DNA of 64,000 nucleotides from SCQP01 sp050747745 (GTDB lineage: Bacteria; Acidobacteriota; Terriglobia; Terriglobales; SCQP01). Location of the stretch: contig JBOGKM010000081.1 of assembly GCA_050747745.1 (NCBI GenBank), forward strand, positions 62,001-126,000, written 5' to 3'. Position 1 is the first letter of the stretch, and every line of letters begins with the position of its first letter. A model generated the notes under the pieces. That model was given only the letters and a program-made list of their open reading frames with translations, was not told the DNA's origin and did no database searches. This document shows positions 51,862-59,780 of this stretch, in pieces. The position numbers and the translations under genes were made by a program.

Positions 51862-52474
51862 ATTCGCTTCCTTGCCACCCCAGATGGCTTTTCAAATTCT
51901 CCCGCAGTTGCAGCCGGGCACGTAACAGCCGGGATTTCACGGCCGCTTCTGAAATCTGCAGCGCTTCGGCGGTCTCAGCCGTCGACAGCTCCTCTACATC
52001 CCGCAGTTGGAATACCAGCCGATACGGCAGCGATAGCGACTCCAAACTGCGCTGCAAAATCGCACCCAGTTCGCTCGTCTGCAACTGCTGCTCCGGACCG
52101 GGCCGCAAATCCGCGAAGTCGCGCGCAATCGGCCCTTCCTCGGTCGCGATCTCCTCATCCAGCGGCACCAGATTGCTGCGCCGCCGCCGCAACTTCATCA
52201 GCGCCTGGTTCACTGCGATGCGGACGATCCAGGTGTACAACCGGGATTGCTGCTGAAACTGGTGGAGCTTGGTGAAAACCTTCAGAAAGGTTTCCTGCAG
52301 AACATCTTCGGCATCGGCTTCGTTGCCCATCAGCCGCTGCGCCAACCGGAAAATCCGATGCTCGTATCGGCCCACGAGCACCTCGAAGGCCGCCAGGTCG
52401 CCTCCCTGCGCGCGCCGAATCAACTCGCTTTCGTCGGCCGGTGCTGCGGTCACGGGTTGGAGGTGCGTTGCCAT
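51851..52474 (-). CDS. ECF RNA polymerase sigma factor
   Basis: 207-residue sigma-70-family factor with only regions 2 and 4. Region 2: FEVLVGRYEHRIFRLAQRLMGNEADAEDVLQETFLKVFTKL, with WIVRIAVNQALMKLRRRR in region 2.4. Region 4: LSLPYRLVFQLRDVEELSTAETAEALQISEAAVKSRLLRARLQLR, the usual helix-turn-helix. It is co-transcribed with and overlaps its zinc anti-sigma factor. The regulon is not evident in the window; the divergent PD-(D/E)XK-like gene 95 bases upstream may be a target. Confidence 0.93.
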   Translation of the reverse strand: MATHLQPVTAAPADESELIRRAQGGDLAAFEVLVGRYEHRIFRLAQRLMGNEADAEDVLQETFLKVFTKLHQFQQQSRLYTWIVRIAVNQALMKLRRRRSNLVPLDEEIATEEGPIARDFADLRPGPEQQLQTSELGAILQRSLESLSLPYRLVFQLRDVEELSTAETAEALQISEAAVKSRLLRARLQLRENLKSHLGWQGSEYGL

Positions 52475-52569
52475 CAGTTACGAACCCATTTTATCAGCCG
52501 CGGCCATCTCTCGCTGGCCCCCTCAAAGGGGGGATGGCGATACCCCAACCGGCCGAGTAGGCTGGCTCG

Positions 52570-54072
52570 GTGGACGCCATGGCGCTCAATGCCGGTGATG
52601 CGAATCTCGCGGCGGAGCTCTTGCGCAACTACTTCCTCGAGCATCCTGATGTACATCTCCATGAACCCGGCCAACTCCCAGCGCGCATCGGAGGTGACGG
52701 CAGCGGGTATGCGCTGGATCAACAGGGCAGTAGGTTGGTCTGCCATTTCTGGTCCCCGCAAGCCAACCTGGTGCGCCGCATCACCGGCATCCGCCAGAGC
52801 GGCGATCGCTTGCTGCTCGATGTCATCCGCCTGGGTCAGTCCCGACCCCTACGCATGACCATCACTTCAGCCACGTCAGTGCCCCTCCGCGCCGGTGAAC
52901 GGCTCGCGTTTCGCCAGGCACTGGTCGCCGCCGCGGAACGGGACTGGCCGGAGTGGCGTTGTCAGCCCACCACCGCACCGGCCGAACACAGCCGCCTCCA
53001 CCGCCTGCTGTTCCGCCGCCAGCATCATCTCCTGCCCTGCGTCGCGCTCGACGACGCCTCCTCGGCCGCCAACTGCATGCAAGCTCTGGCGCAGTCACTC
53101 GTGTGGGCGCAACAGTGCCGCCTGCGTGACCCCGAATCGCTGCTCGCGGCCGTCCGCTTGGTATTGCCTCAGGGCGCTGAAGCATGGCTGCGACTGCTGC
53201 GCTCCAGCTTGCGCGCTGCCCCTCCGCTGGAGTGCTTCCGCTTGGACACCTCGGCCGGGCGTTTGGAACCGGTGGCGCTGTCCGACACCGGAAACACCGA
53301 TTTCCGCCTGCGCCGCGCCCCCCAACACCAATCTCCGGATCATGCCGCTGCCGCGCTGTTGGCACGCGTGCGGTTGCATTGCCCCCAGGCCACGTGGGAA
53401 CTCACCGGCGACGGGTTGGGCTTTATATCCGTCTATGGCCTCGAAGCGGTGCGGCAATCCGCCGACATGGAAGCCGCCGGAGCCGCTTTCGTCTTCGGCT
53501 GCGGCGGCGAGCAGACGCCGCTGCTGCCCGCCACTGATGCGCTGTTCCAAACCTGGCTGCTCCGCCTTGGACGCGAACGTACGCCGGAAGCCAACCGCAC
53601 CCAACCCCTCTACGCCCTTCAGCCCGAGCGCTGGATGGGCAACCTGCTCCAGCACGACCCCTCCGCCCTGGACCTGCAATTGCATCCCGAGCAGATGTAT
53701 GCCCAAGTTCCCATGAGCACACCTGGCGGCACCGGCGTGCTGGACCTGCTGGCGCTCAATCGCGCCGGCCGCCTCATCGCCATCGAGCTAAAGGCAACTG
53801 AAGATCTGTGCTTTCCGCTCCAGGCGCTCACCTATTGGTCCCAGGTGCGCCAGCACCTCGGCCAAGGCGATTTGCAACGGCTAGGTTATTTTCCGGGCCG
53901 GGTGCTCAGTTCCGAACCACCGCTGCTTTGGCTGGTCGCCCCCGCCCTGCGCTGGCATCCCGATACGCCTCTACTGACACGCTGGTTCGCTCCCGAGGTG
54001 CCTGCAACCCTGATCGGCATCAACGAGGAATGGCGCCGCGGCTTTCAAATCGTGTTCCGCAAGGACCTCTAA
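52570..54072 (+). CDS. Large protein with C-terminal PD-(D/E)XK nuclease-like domain
   Basis: 500 residues (GTG at 52570; ATG at 52579 possible). The N-terminal 300 residues are Ala/Leu/Arg-rich with no recognised domain. Near the C-terminus, GVLDLLALNRAGRLIAIELKATED (about residues 393-416) followed by LQALTYWSQVRQHL is the D-x(n)-E-L-K pattern of PD-(D/E)XK nucleases such as Holliday-junction-resolvase-like and DUF91-like proteins. It could be a DNA repair or restriction-type nuclease, or an inactive relative. It is divergent from the ECF sigma operon and upstream of the toxin-antitoxin pair. Confidence 0.65.
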   Translation: MDAMALNAGDANLAAELLRNYFLEHPDVHLHEPGQLPARIGGDGSGYALDQQGSRLVCHFWSPQANLVRRITGIRQSGDRLLLDVIRLGQSRPLRMTITSATSVPLRAGERLAFRQALVAAAERDWPEWRCQPTTAPAEHSRLHRLLFRRQHHLLPCVALDDASSAANCMQALAQSLVWAQQCRLRDPESLLAAVRLVLPQGAEAWLRLLRSSLRAAPPLECFRLDTSAGRLEPVALSDTGNTDFRLRRAPQHQSPDHAAAALLARVRLHCPQATWELTGDGLGFISVYGLEAVRQSADMEAAGAAFVFGCGGEQTPLLPATDALFQTWLLRLGRERTPEANRTQPLYALQPERWMGNLLQHDPSALDLQLHPEQMYAQVPMSTPGGTGVLDLLALNRAGRLIAIELKATEDLCFPLQALTYWSQVRQHLGQGDLQRLGYFPGRVLSSEPPLLWLVAPALRWHPDTPLLTRWFAPEVPATLIGINEEWRRGFQIVFRKDL

Positions 54073-54093
54073 GCTGTCAATCAGCGCCAGGTA

Positions 54094-54122
54094 TTGACAA
54101 TAAGGTACATACCATGTAGACA
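54094..54122 (+). promoter_or_regulatory. Promoter with palindromic operator for the toxin-antitoxin pair
   Basis: TTGACA at 54094-54099 is a perfect -35 box. Seventeen bases later TAGACA (54117-54122) is a weak -10. The 5-base arms TACAT (54106-54110) and ATGTA (54114-54118) form a palindrome between and into the -10 element, well placed for autorepression by the antitoxin or toxin complex. A strong ribosome-binding site TAGGAGGT (54128-54135) follows. Sequence features are direct; repression is inferred from toxin-antitoxin biology. Confidence 0.5.
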
Positions 54123-54141
54123 TTGTTTAGGAGGTTTCATC

Positions 54142-54621
54142 ATGATAGAGGACTCGAAATTAGAGATCAAGGTGGCGGATGCAGCTTGGATTGCAGCAGC
54201 CACCCTGCACCGCGAACGGCCTGACCAACAGGATTTTTCGATTCAAGAGATTTGCGCACGCGCTGAGCAATTGGGCTTCACGCGGCCAGGTGTCCGGCAA
54301 CACATCCAGCAGCATGCAGTCGCCAACCGCAGGCCGGATCCAGGCCGCTACCGCATGCTGTACGAAACTGTACCGGGCCGCAGGCGGCTTTATAGGGAAG
54401 GCGACCCTTACGACCAGCGGCGTGAGGAATCAAAAACAGTGCCGCGCTCAGAAGACCTGACAGCCGCTTGGCAGGACCTGCTGCCTTGGTATGCGGCATG
54501 GAGCCGGAGCCAGCACCCCCAGCCGGATCCTCTGCTGGAACTCTACGCCAGCGGACGCGATATCTGGTCTGACGAGCACGCCGACGCCTATATTGAACGC
54601 CTGCGCCGGGAGCAGGCATGA
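54142..54621 (+). CDS. Probable antitoxin partner of a PIN-domain toxin
   Basis: 159-residue soluble protein; ATG at 54142 preceded by TAGGAGGT. The N-terminal half (AAWIAAATLHRERPDQQDFSIQEICARAEQLG plus FTRPGVRQHIQQHAV) reads like a winged or helix-turn-helix DNA-binding region. The C-terminal half (SEDLTAAWQDLLPWYAAWS, LYASGRDIWSDEHADAYIERL) is acidic and aromatic, suited to wrap a toxin. It overlaps the PIN gene by four bases. It is longer than classical VapB (about 75 residues) and not a recognised VapB family; the antitoxin role is inferred from gene order. Confidence 0.65.
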   Translation: MIEDSKLEIKVADAAWIAAATLHRERPDQQDFSIQEICARAEQLGFTRPGVRQHIQQHAVANRRPDPGRYRMLYETVPGRRRLYREGDPYDQRREESKTVPRSEDLTAAWQDLLPWYAAWSRSQHPQPDPLLELYASGRDIWSDEHADAYIERLRREQA

Positions 54622-55040
54622 GCCGGATTTTTTGGGACGCCAACATTTTCATATACATGTTCGAAGCCGAAGGCGACACCGGCGAACGGGCGCGTGCCTT
54701 GCGGCTGGCGATGATTCGGCGTGGCGACCAGTTGTTGACCTCTGCTCTCGCCCTGGCGGAAATTCTGGTCAAACCCATGCAAAAGGGCGCCCTCGAAGCC
54801 TGCGAATGCTACGAACGCGCCATTGGTGCCGCCGCTACGGTGCTGAAATTCGACGCCGGGCACGCGCGCACCTTTGCGCGCATCCGCAGCCAGGCAAGCG
54901 TGCGGTCCGCCGATGCCGTTCACCTCAGTTGCGCCGCGGTGGCGGGCGTGGATCTGTTTGTAACTGGTGATGCGCACTTGCAGGGCTTGCACGTTCCCGG
55001 AATTCAGTTCATCGCTCCGCTCACGCGGGTGCCGTTATAA
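54618..55040 (+). CDS. PIN-domain ribonuclease toxin (VapC-like)
   Basis: 140-residue PIN-fold RNase with the acidic metal-binding residues of the active site in place: Asp7 (FWDANIFIYMF), Glu48 (LALAEIL), Asp99 (RSADAVHL) and Asp118 (VTGDAHLQG). VapC toxins cleave tRNA or rRNA when the antitoxin is degraded. ATG overlaps the upstream partner gene. Its 3' end overlaps that of the convergent aroB by 20 bases. Confidence 0.88.
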   Translation: MSRIFWDANIFIYMFEAEGDTGERARALRLAMIRRGDQLLTSALALAEILVKPMQKGALEACECYERAIGAAATVLKFDAGHARTFARIRSQASVRSADAVHLSCAAVAGVDLFVTGDAHLQGLHVPGIQFIAPLTRVPL

Positions 55041-56124
55041 GCGCCGCCTCTGTAATCGCCGCCAGGATCTCGCTCTCGGCAATGCCGGCGGTAATTTCCA
55101 CCCGGCCGATGCCAAGCGGCAGCAGAAAACGCAACTGCCCGCCATGCGCCTTCTTGTCGCTGGCGGCGTGGCGCAGTACCAGTGCCGGATCTTCAGCCAG
55201 CGTCGGCAGTGGAGCGCAGGCGGCGAGGATGACCGCGATCATGCGCGCCGCCTCGGCGTCGGAAAGCCGCCCCAGCCGCACTGCCAACCGCGCCACCGCG
55301 ATCATGCCCCAGGCGACCGCTTCCCCATGCAGATAGCGCTGGTATCCGGTAACACTCTCGAGCGCATGCCCAATCGTATGGCCAAAGTTCAGGGCTTGCC
55401 GCCGACCCTGATCGCGTTCATCGCCGATCACCACTGCGGCTTTTTCCCGTAGGCATGAGGCAATGAGTGATTCCAGCAACTCCGGCTCCTGCCTCCGCAG
55501 CGCTGCCGCATTGCTTTCGATGAACTCGAACAGCTGGGGCGCTCCGATAATGCCGTATTTGACCGCTTCGGCCAGCCCGCTGCGGTACTCACGCTCCGGC
55601 AGCGTGGCCAGCACCGCCGGATCGGCGACTATGGCAAGCGGATGATAAAACGTCCCCACCAGATTTTTGCCGCCGATGAGGTTGACGCCGGTTTTTCCTC
55701 CTAGCGAGCTGTCCACCATGGCCAGCAAGGTGGTGGGGATTTGCAGCAGGGCCACGCCGCGCATGTATACCGATGCCAGCAGCCCGCCCACGTCGCCCAC
55801 TACCCCTCCGCCAAAGGCCACCACGAGACAGTCCCGGTCGGCGCCTGCCTCGACCAGCGCTTCCGCCAAACGCCTGACCGAAGCCAGATTCTTGTATTGC
55901 TCTCCATCCGGCAGCTCGAAAACGCCATAGCGCAACTCCGCCTCCGCCAGGCTCTGCTCCAGCGCCGCGCCCCAAAACGAACGGACGCGCGGGCTGGTGA
56001 TCACCGCCGTCAGCGCCGGCGTGCGCACGTAGTCTCGCATCCGTGCGCCGGCGCGGCTCAGTGCGCCGCGCTCCACGAGCGCTGCATAAGCGGGATTCAG
56101 CGCAACCGGAATTTCCGAACGCAA
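55021..56124 (-). CDS. aroB: 3-dehydroquinate synthase AroB
   Basis: NAD- and metal-dependent second enzyme of the shikimate pathway, converting DAHP to 3-dehydroquinate. Signature blocks are LPDGEQYKNLASVR, VVAFGGGVVGDVGGLLAS, LQIPTTLLAMVDSSLGGKTGVN and RRQALNFGHTIGHALE, with the metal-binding Glu and His residues. The frame is open to an ATG at 56301, but this overlaps nadB. The TTG at 56124, behind GGATG and giving SEIPVALNP as the first strand, fits family length (about 367 residues). Start is uncertain. Divergent from nadB. Confidence 0.9.
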   Translation of the reverse strand: MRSEIPVALNPAYAALVERGALSRAGARMRDYVRTPALTAVITSPRVRSFWGAALEQSLAEAELRYGVFELPDGEQYKNLASVRRLAEALVEAGADRDCLVVAFGGGVVGDVGGLLASVYMRGVALLQIPTTLLAMVDSSLGGKTGVNLIGGKNLVGTFYHPLAIVADPAVLATLPEREYRSGLAEAVKYGIIGAPQLFEFIESNAAALRRQEPELLESLIASCLREKAAVVIGDERDQGRRQALNFGHTIGHALESVTGYQRYLHGEAVAWGMIAVARLAVRLGRLSDAEAARMIAVILAACAPLPTLAEDPALVLRHAASDKKAHGGQLRFLLPLGIGRVEITAGIAESEILAAITEAALITAPA

Positions 56125-56157
56125 GCAGCATCCAGTGTAGTTTAAAAACAGGGGCTC

Positions 56158-57726
56158 ATGACGGACACCCACGCCGCTGATTTCCTGATTATCGGCTCCG
56201 GGATCGCCGGATTGCGCGCCGCGCTCGCTTTGGGTCCGCAGGCGCGCACCGTCGTGCTCACCAAGGAGGGCGTAAGCGATTCGGCCACCGCCTATGCGCA
56301 AGGCGGCATTGCCGTGGCGCTCGGCGAGGATGACACCGTGGCCCTACACGAGCAGGATACTCTCGCCGCCGGTGATGGCCTGTGTGATCCCGCCACCGTG
56401 CGTCTGTTGGTCGAGGAGGGACCGGCAGGGATCGAACAGTTGCTCGCCTGGGGCGCGGAATTCGACCGCACCACTGCCGGCCTGGAACGCACCCGCGAGG
56501 CAGCCCACTCCCGCTCGCGCGTGCTGCACGCCCACGGCGATTCCACCGGACGCGAAATCGCCGCCACCCTCGCCCGCCGCGCCGATGCCCTGCCCCAGCT
56601 GCAATTTCTTCCCCACGCACGCGCCCTGCGCCTGCTGCAGCTGGACCATCGGGTAACCGGCGTGGAGTACGCCGATGCCGCCGGTGCGCCACACCAATTG
56701 GACGCGCGTGCGGTGTTGCTGGCCACCGGCGGCCTCGGCCAGCTCTACACCGAAACCACCAATCCTGCCGTGGCCACCGGCGATGGCCCGGCGCTGGCTT
56801 ATGCCGCCGGGGCCGTCCTGGCCGACATGGAATTCGTCCAGTTTCATCCCACCGCGCTGGCGCTGCCCAACGCACCCCGCTTCCTGCTCTCGGAAGCGCT
56901 GCGCGGCGAAGGCGCCCTGCTGCGCAATCCCGCCGGCGAGCGCTTCATGGATCGCTATCACCCCAGCGCCGAGCTGGCGCCTCGGGACGTGGTCGCCCGC
57001 GCCCTGGAAGCCGAATTGAGCGCCGCCGGCGGCAACCCTGCCCGCGGACCCCTGGCCTGCTACCTGGATGCGACCGCGCTGCCCGCCGCCCACCTCCAAC
57101 ACCGCTTCCCGCGCATCAGCGCCACCCTGGCGAAGTATGGACTGAGCCTGGCGCGCGATTGGATCCCCGTGCGCCCGGCGGCGCACTACGCCATGGGTGG
57201 TATCGCCACCGATCTGCACGGCCGTACGACCCTGCCGGGCCTGTGGGCGGCGGGGGAATGCGCCTGCACGGGTGTGCATGGCGCCAATCGCCTGGCCAGC
57301 AATTCCTTGCTGGAGGGCCTGGTGTTCGGCGCCCGCGCCGGACAGTCCATGAGCACGGCCGCCGCGCCCGCTGCTCCCGCAACCCGTCCCGCGGTTCCCG
57401 TCCCGGCGGCGGGCGCGACTGAGTTGGCCCAGATCCGTGCCGTATTGAGTGCCAGTGCAGGCGTGCTCCGCAATCGGGAGGGCCTGAACAGCGGCCTGCG
57501 CGCCCTCGCCCCGCTCCAGGCCGCCGGCATCGCGCCCGCCCTGACTGCTGCCGCTATCCTGCGCGCCGCTGCGGCGCGCCAGGAAAGCCGCGGCGCCCAC
57601 TTCCGCACCGATTTCCCCCAGCCCGATTCCCGCCGCGCAGGCCAGCATTCGCTCCAGCACCGGGCAGGCGGGGTGACCTTCGGCCCTCTTCCCGCCCCAA
57701 CCGGCTATTGCAGCCAGCGATCATAG
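56158..57726 (+). CDS. nadB: L-aspartate oxidase NadB
   Basis: FAD enzyme oxidising L-aspartate to iminoaspartate, the first step of de novo NAD synthesis (522 residues). The N-terminal dinucleotide fold is DFLIIGSGIAGLRAALAL. Catalytic-region motifs are DSATAYAQGGIAVAL, HAHGDSTGREIAATL and FHPTALALP, and the FAD/substrate block is AAHYAMGGIATDLHGRTTLPGLWAAGECACTGVHGANRLASNSLLEGL. It starts at an ATG at 56158, is divergent from aroB, and converges on the DedA gene with a 22-base overlap. nadA and nadC are not in the window. Confidence 0.95.
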   Translation: MTDTHAADFLIIGSGIAGLRAALALGPQARTVVLTKEGVSDSATAYAQGGIAVALGEDDTVALHEQDTLAAGDGLCDPATVRLLVEEGPAGIEQLLAWGAEFDRTTAGLERTREAAHSRSRVLHAHGDSTGREIAATLARRADALPQLQFLPHARALRLLQLDHRVTGVEYADAAGAPHQLDARAVLLATGGLGQLYTETTNPAVATGDGPALAYAAGAVLADMEFVQFHPTALALPNAPRFLLSEALRGEGALLRNPAGERFMDRYHPSAELAPRDVVARALEAELSAAGGNPARGPLACYLDATALPAAHLQHRFPRISATLAKYGLSLARDWIPVRPAAHYAMGGIATDLHGRTTLPGLWAAGECACTGVHGANRLASNSLLEGLVFGARAGQSMSTAAAPAAPATRPAVPVPAAGATELAQIRAVLSASAGVLRNREGLNSGLRALAPLQAAGIAPALTAAAILRAAAARQESRGAHFRTDFPQPDSRRAGQHSLQHRAGGVTFGPLPAPTGYCSQRS

Positions 57727-58343
57727 CCCGATCCGCGATGCGAAAATTGCAGCCGCAACATCCCCCAGATCAGCAGCCCCACCGCGATGATGATCAAGGC
57801 CGGCTCCAGCGCCGCCCAGTAGATCTTGTCCAGCCGGTGCAGTAGATGCCGCCCCACATACAGCGCCAGCGCCGCCTCCATCGCGTAGCGCACCCCCCGC
57901 CCCAATCCCACCGAAAAGCGGAAACGGTGCGGCGGCACGTTCATCACCCCGGCGGAAAATACAAACGGTGCGTAGGGAAACGGCGGCGGCATCACTGCCG
58001 CGACCCCCACCGGGATCGCGCCCAAGCGGTTCGTCCACCCCTCGACCCGACGCATCAGCGCTGGCGGAAAACGCTTGCGCAACAGTTCGCCCCCGCCGCG
58101 ATGCCCAATGCGGTAGCTGGCCATCGCCCCCAGAATCGATCCGCAGGTCGCCACCAGCACCGCCAGTGTCGCCCAGCCCACCGTCCGCTTCGCGATCACG
58201 AAGCTGATCAGGACGATGTCATTGATGCCCGGCAGCAGCCACAGCATAGTGCCGTCGAACAGCGTCAGTGCAAAAATGCCCACCAGCCCCATGGAACGCG
58301 CCAGCTCGCCCAGGCTGTGTGCAAGTTCCAGGAGGAATTTCAT
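57705..58343 (-). CDS. DedA/VTT-type small membrane protein
   Basis: 212-residue integral membrane protein of the SNARE-associated/VTT (YqaA/DedA-like) type. The re-entrant-loop region LVATCGSILGAMASYRIGHRGG and MPPPFPYAPFVFSAGVMNVPPHRF are diagnostic, and one C-terminal helix (ALIIIAVGLLIWGML) closes the protein. Members act as lipid scramblases or transporters, for example of undecaprenyl phosphate or phosphatidylethanolamine. The frame is open 94 codons upstream, but that part shadows other sequence; ATG at 58343 is the true start. It follows tatC on the same strand. Confidence 0.85.
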   Translation of the reverse strand: MKFLLELAHSLGELARSMGLVGIFALTLFDGTMLWLLPGINDIVLISFVIAKRTVGWATLAVLVATCGSILGAMASYRIGHRGGGELLRKRFPPALMRRVEGWTNRLGAIPVGVAAVMPPPFPYAPFVFSAGVMNVPPHRFRFSVGLGRGVRYAMEAALALYVGRHLLHRLDKIYWAALEPALIIIAVGLLIWGMLRLQFSHRGSGYDRWLQ

Positions 58344-58441
58344 GTTCGTAGCTGGCCCCCCTGCCTTCGCCGGGCTGCGCCCATTTGATCCTATCTCAGA
58401 AGCCGCCGCCGGCGATACATGACCCCATCCTCCCACAGTCA

Positions 58442-59233
58442 CTATGCAGGCACGTTGCGGCGCCGCTGCCGGTTCTTCCCCACTACATACGCAATCCCGA
58501 TGCCCAACCCGTACAAGCCGATCAGCGGCGCCGCAAAAACGGTCATCGTCGTGATATCCGCAGTGGGAGTGATCGCGGCAGCCAGCACAAACGCCCCCAG
58601 GATGGCGTAACGGAAGTTCTGCCACAGCCAGCGCGCATTCGTCAGTCCCAGCAGCGAAAGAAAGAAGATCAGCGTCGGCAGCTCAAACACAACGCCCACC
58701 CCCAGCACAACGGTGGAGAACAGATTGAAGTATTCATTGATGTTGATCTCAGGCGTGAAGCGGTGGGCATAACCGATCAGGAAGTGCAGCACCAGCGGAA
58801 ACGCATACAGGTAGGCAAACGCGCCCCCGGCGATGAATAACGCCGAGGTGCACAGTACGAAGGGGATGACCCAGCGCCGCTCCCGCGGGTACAGGCCGGG
58901 ACGGATGAACCCCCAGACCTGATAGAGAATCCAGGGCGAGGCCAGAAACAGCCCGCAGATCAAACCCAGCTTGACATACAGATTGAACGGATCCACCGGA
59001 TTGAAATAGACCAGATGCCCGTTCAGCCCATACGCTTTCAGGCTGGCGGTCATCGGGCGTTGGATGAACCCGTAAATGGGATCCGCGAAGCTGAAGCAAA
59101 TACAAAAGGCCACGAACACCCCGATCAGCGCCAGAAAAATGCGCCGCCGCAGCTCCTCCAGGTGCTGCAGAAACGACATGCTGGAGCCAGCCGTATCGGC
59201 GCCGGCAGAACGAAGGTGATCCAGCAAGGGCAT
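58442..59233 (-). CDS. tatC: Sec-independent protein translocase TatC
   Basis: Six-helix core receptor of the twin-arginine pathway (263 residues). SFLQHLEELRRRIFLALIGVF is the conserved cytoplasmic N-terminus that binds the RR signal, and the following loop has DPIYGFIQRPM, FYVKL-like FNLYVKLGLICGL and PWILYQVWGFIRPGLYPRERR. It should export the folded substrates predicted at 4992 and 10659. It lies 12 bases downstream of the TatA/B gene, same strand. Confidence 0.95.
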   Translation of the reverse strand: MPLLDHLRSAGADTAGSSMSFLQHLEELRRRIFLALIGVFVAFCICFSFADPIYGFIQRPMTASLKAYGLNGHLVYFNPVDPFNLYVKLGLICGLFLASPWILYQVWGFIRPGLYPRERRWVIPFVLCTSALFIAGGAFAYLYAFPLVLHFLIGYAHRFTPEININEYFNLFSTVVLGVGVVFELPTLIFFLSLLGLTNARWLWQNFRYAILGAFVLAAAITPTADITTMTVFAAPLIGLYGLGIGIAYVVGKNRQRRRNVPA

Positions 59234-59245
59234 GCGCGAGCAGCG

Positions 59246-59629
59246 CTAGGGATGGCGCGCCGAAGCCGCTCCCGCCGCCGCGGCCTGCACGCCGGCTAGA
59301 CCCACCCCCTCCTGCACGTCGCCGCGCGTGTATTCCCCCTCCGCGATCTCGGCCGGCAGCAGCGCCAGCTCGCCCGCCTCCGGCAGGGGATCGGCGTCCC
59401 GAGCCACCGCACCCTCCACCGCCTCCGGTGCCGGCGCGGGTTCCGGACCCGGGCGCTCGGTGACTTCAATGTTGCGGATCTCTTCCTCCAACGTGTAGCG
59501 GAACTCGTTGCTGGCGCGGCGCAAATCGGTCATGAGTTTGGCCGCCGTGCGGGCGATCTCGGGCAGCTTGCGCGGGCCAAACACCAGCAGCGCCAGAATT
59601 AACAGAAACAGCAGCTCGCCAAAGCTCAT
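59246..59629 (-). CDS. Twin-arginine translocase subunit TatA/TatB
   Basis: 127-residue protein with a single N-terminal membrane helix (MSFGELLFLLILALLVFGPRKLPE), the FGPRKLP hinge and an amphipathic helix (IARTAAKLMTDLRRASNEFR). The Glu5 and the long charged tail point to TatB rather than TatA. The tail is acidic and proline/alanine-rich and probably disordered. Directly upstream of tatC with a 12-base gap. Confidence 0.9.
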   Translation of the reverse strand: MSFGELLFLLILALLVFGPRKLPEIARTAAKLMTDLRRASNEFRYTLEEEIRNIEVTERPGPEPAPAPEAVEGAVARDADPLPEAGELALLPAEIAEGEYTRGDVQEGVGLAGVQAAAAGAASARHP

Positions 59630-59780
59630 GTGGCAGGGTCGGTCCCCTCATGCCCCCAGTTCATGATACCAAGCTGGCGCGAGCAGCAGCACGATCTGGA
59701 CCGTAGTGCCGTTCGTGCGCAAAAACGTCGGGAAGCATCTGTTATACTGCGAGCAGTTGGACCTCTACCTCGGTTGTTGC

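Noticed and set aside
56344..57660. 438-codon minus-strand frame antisense to nadB.
   Set aside because: Shadow of nadB.
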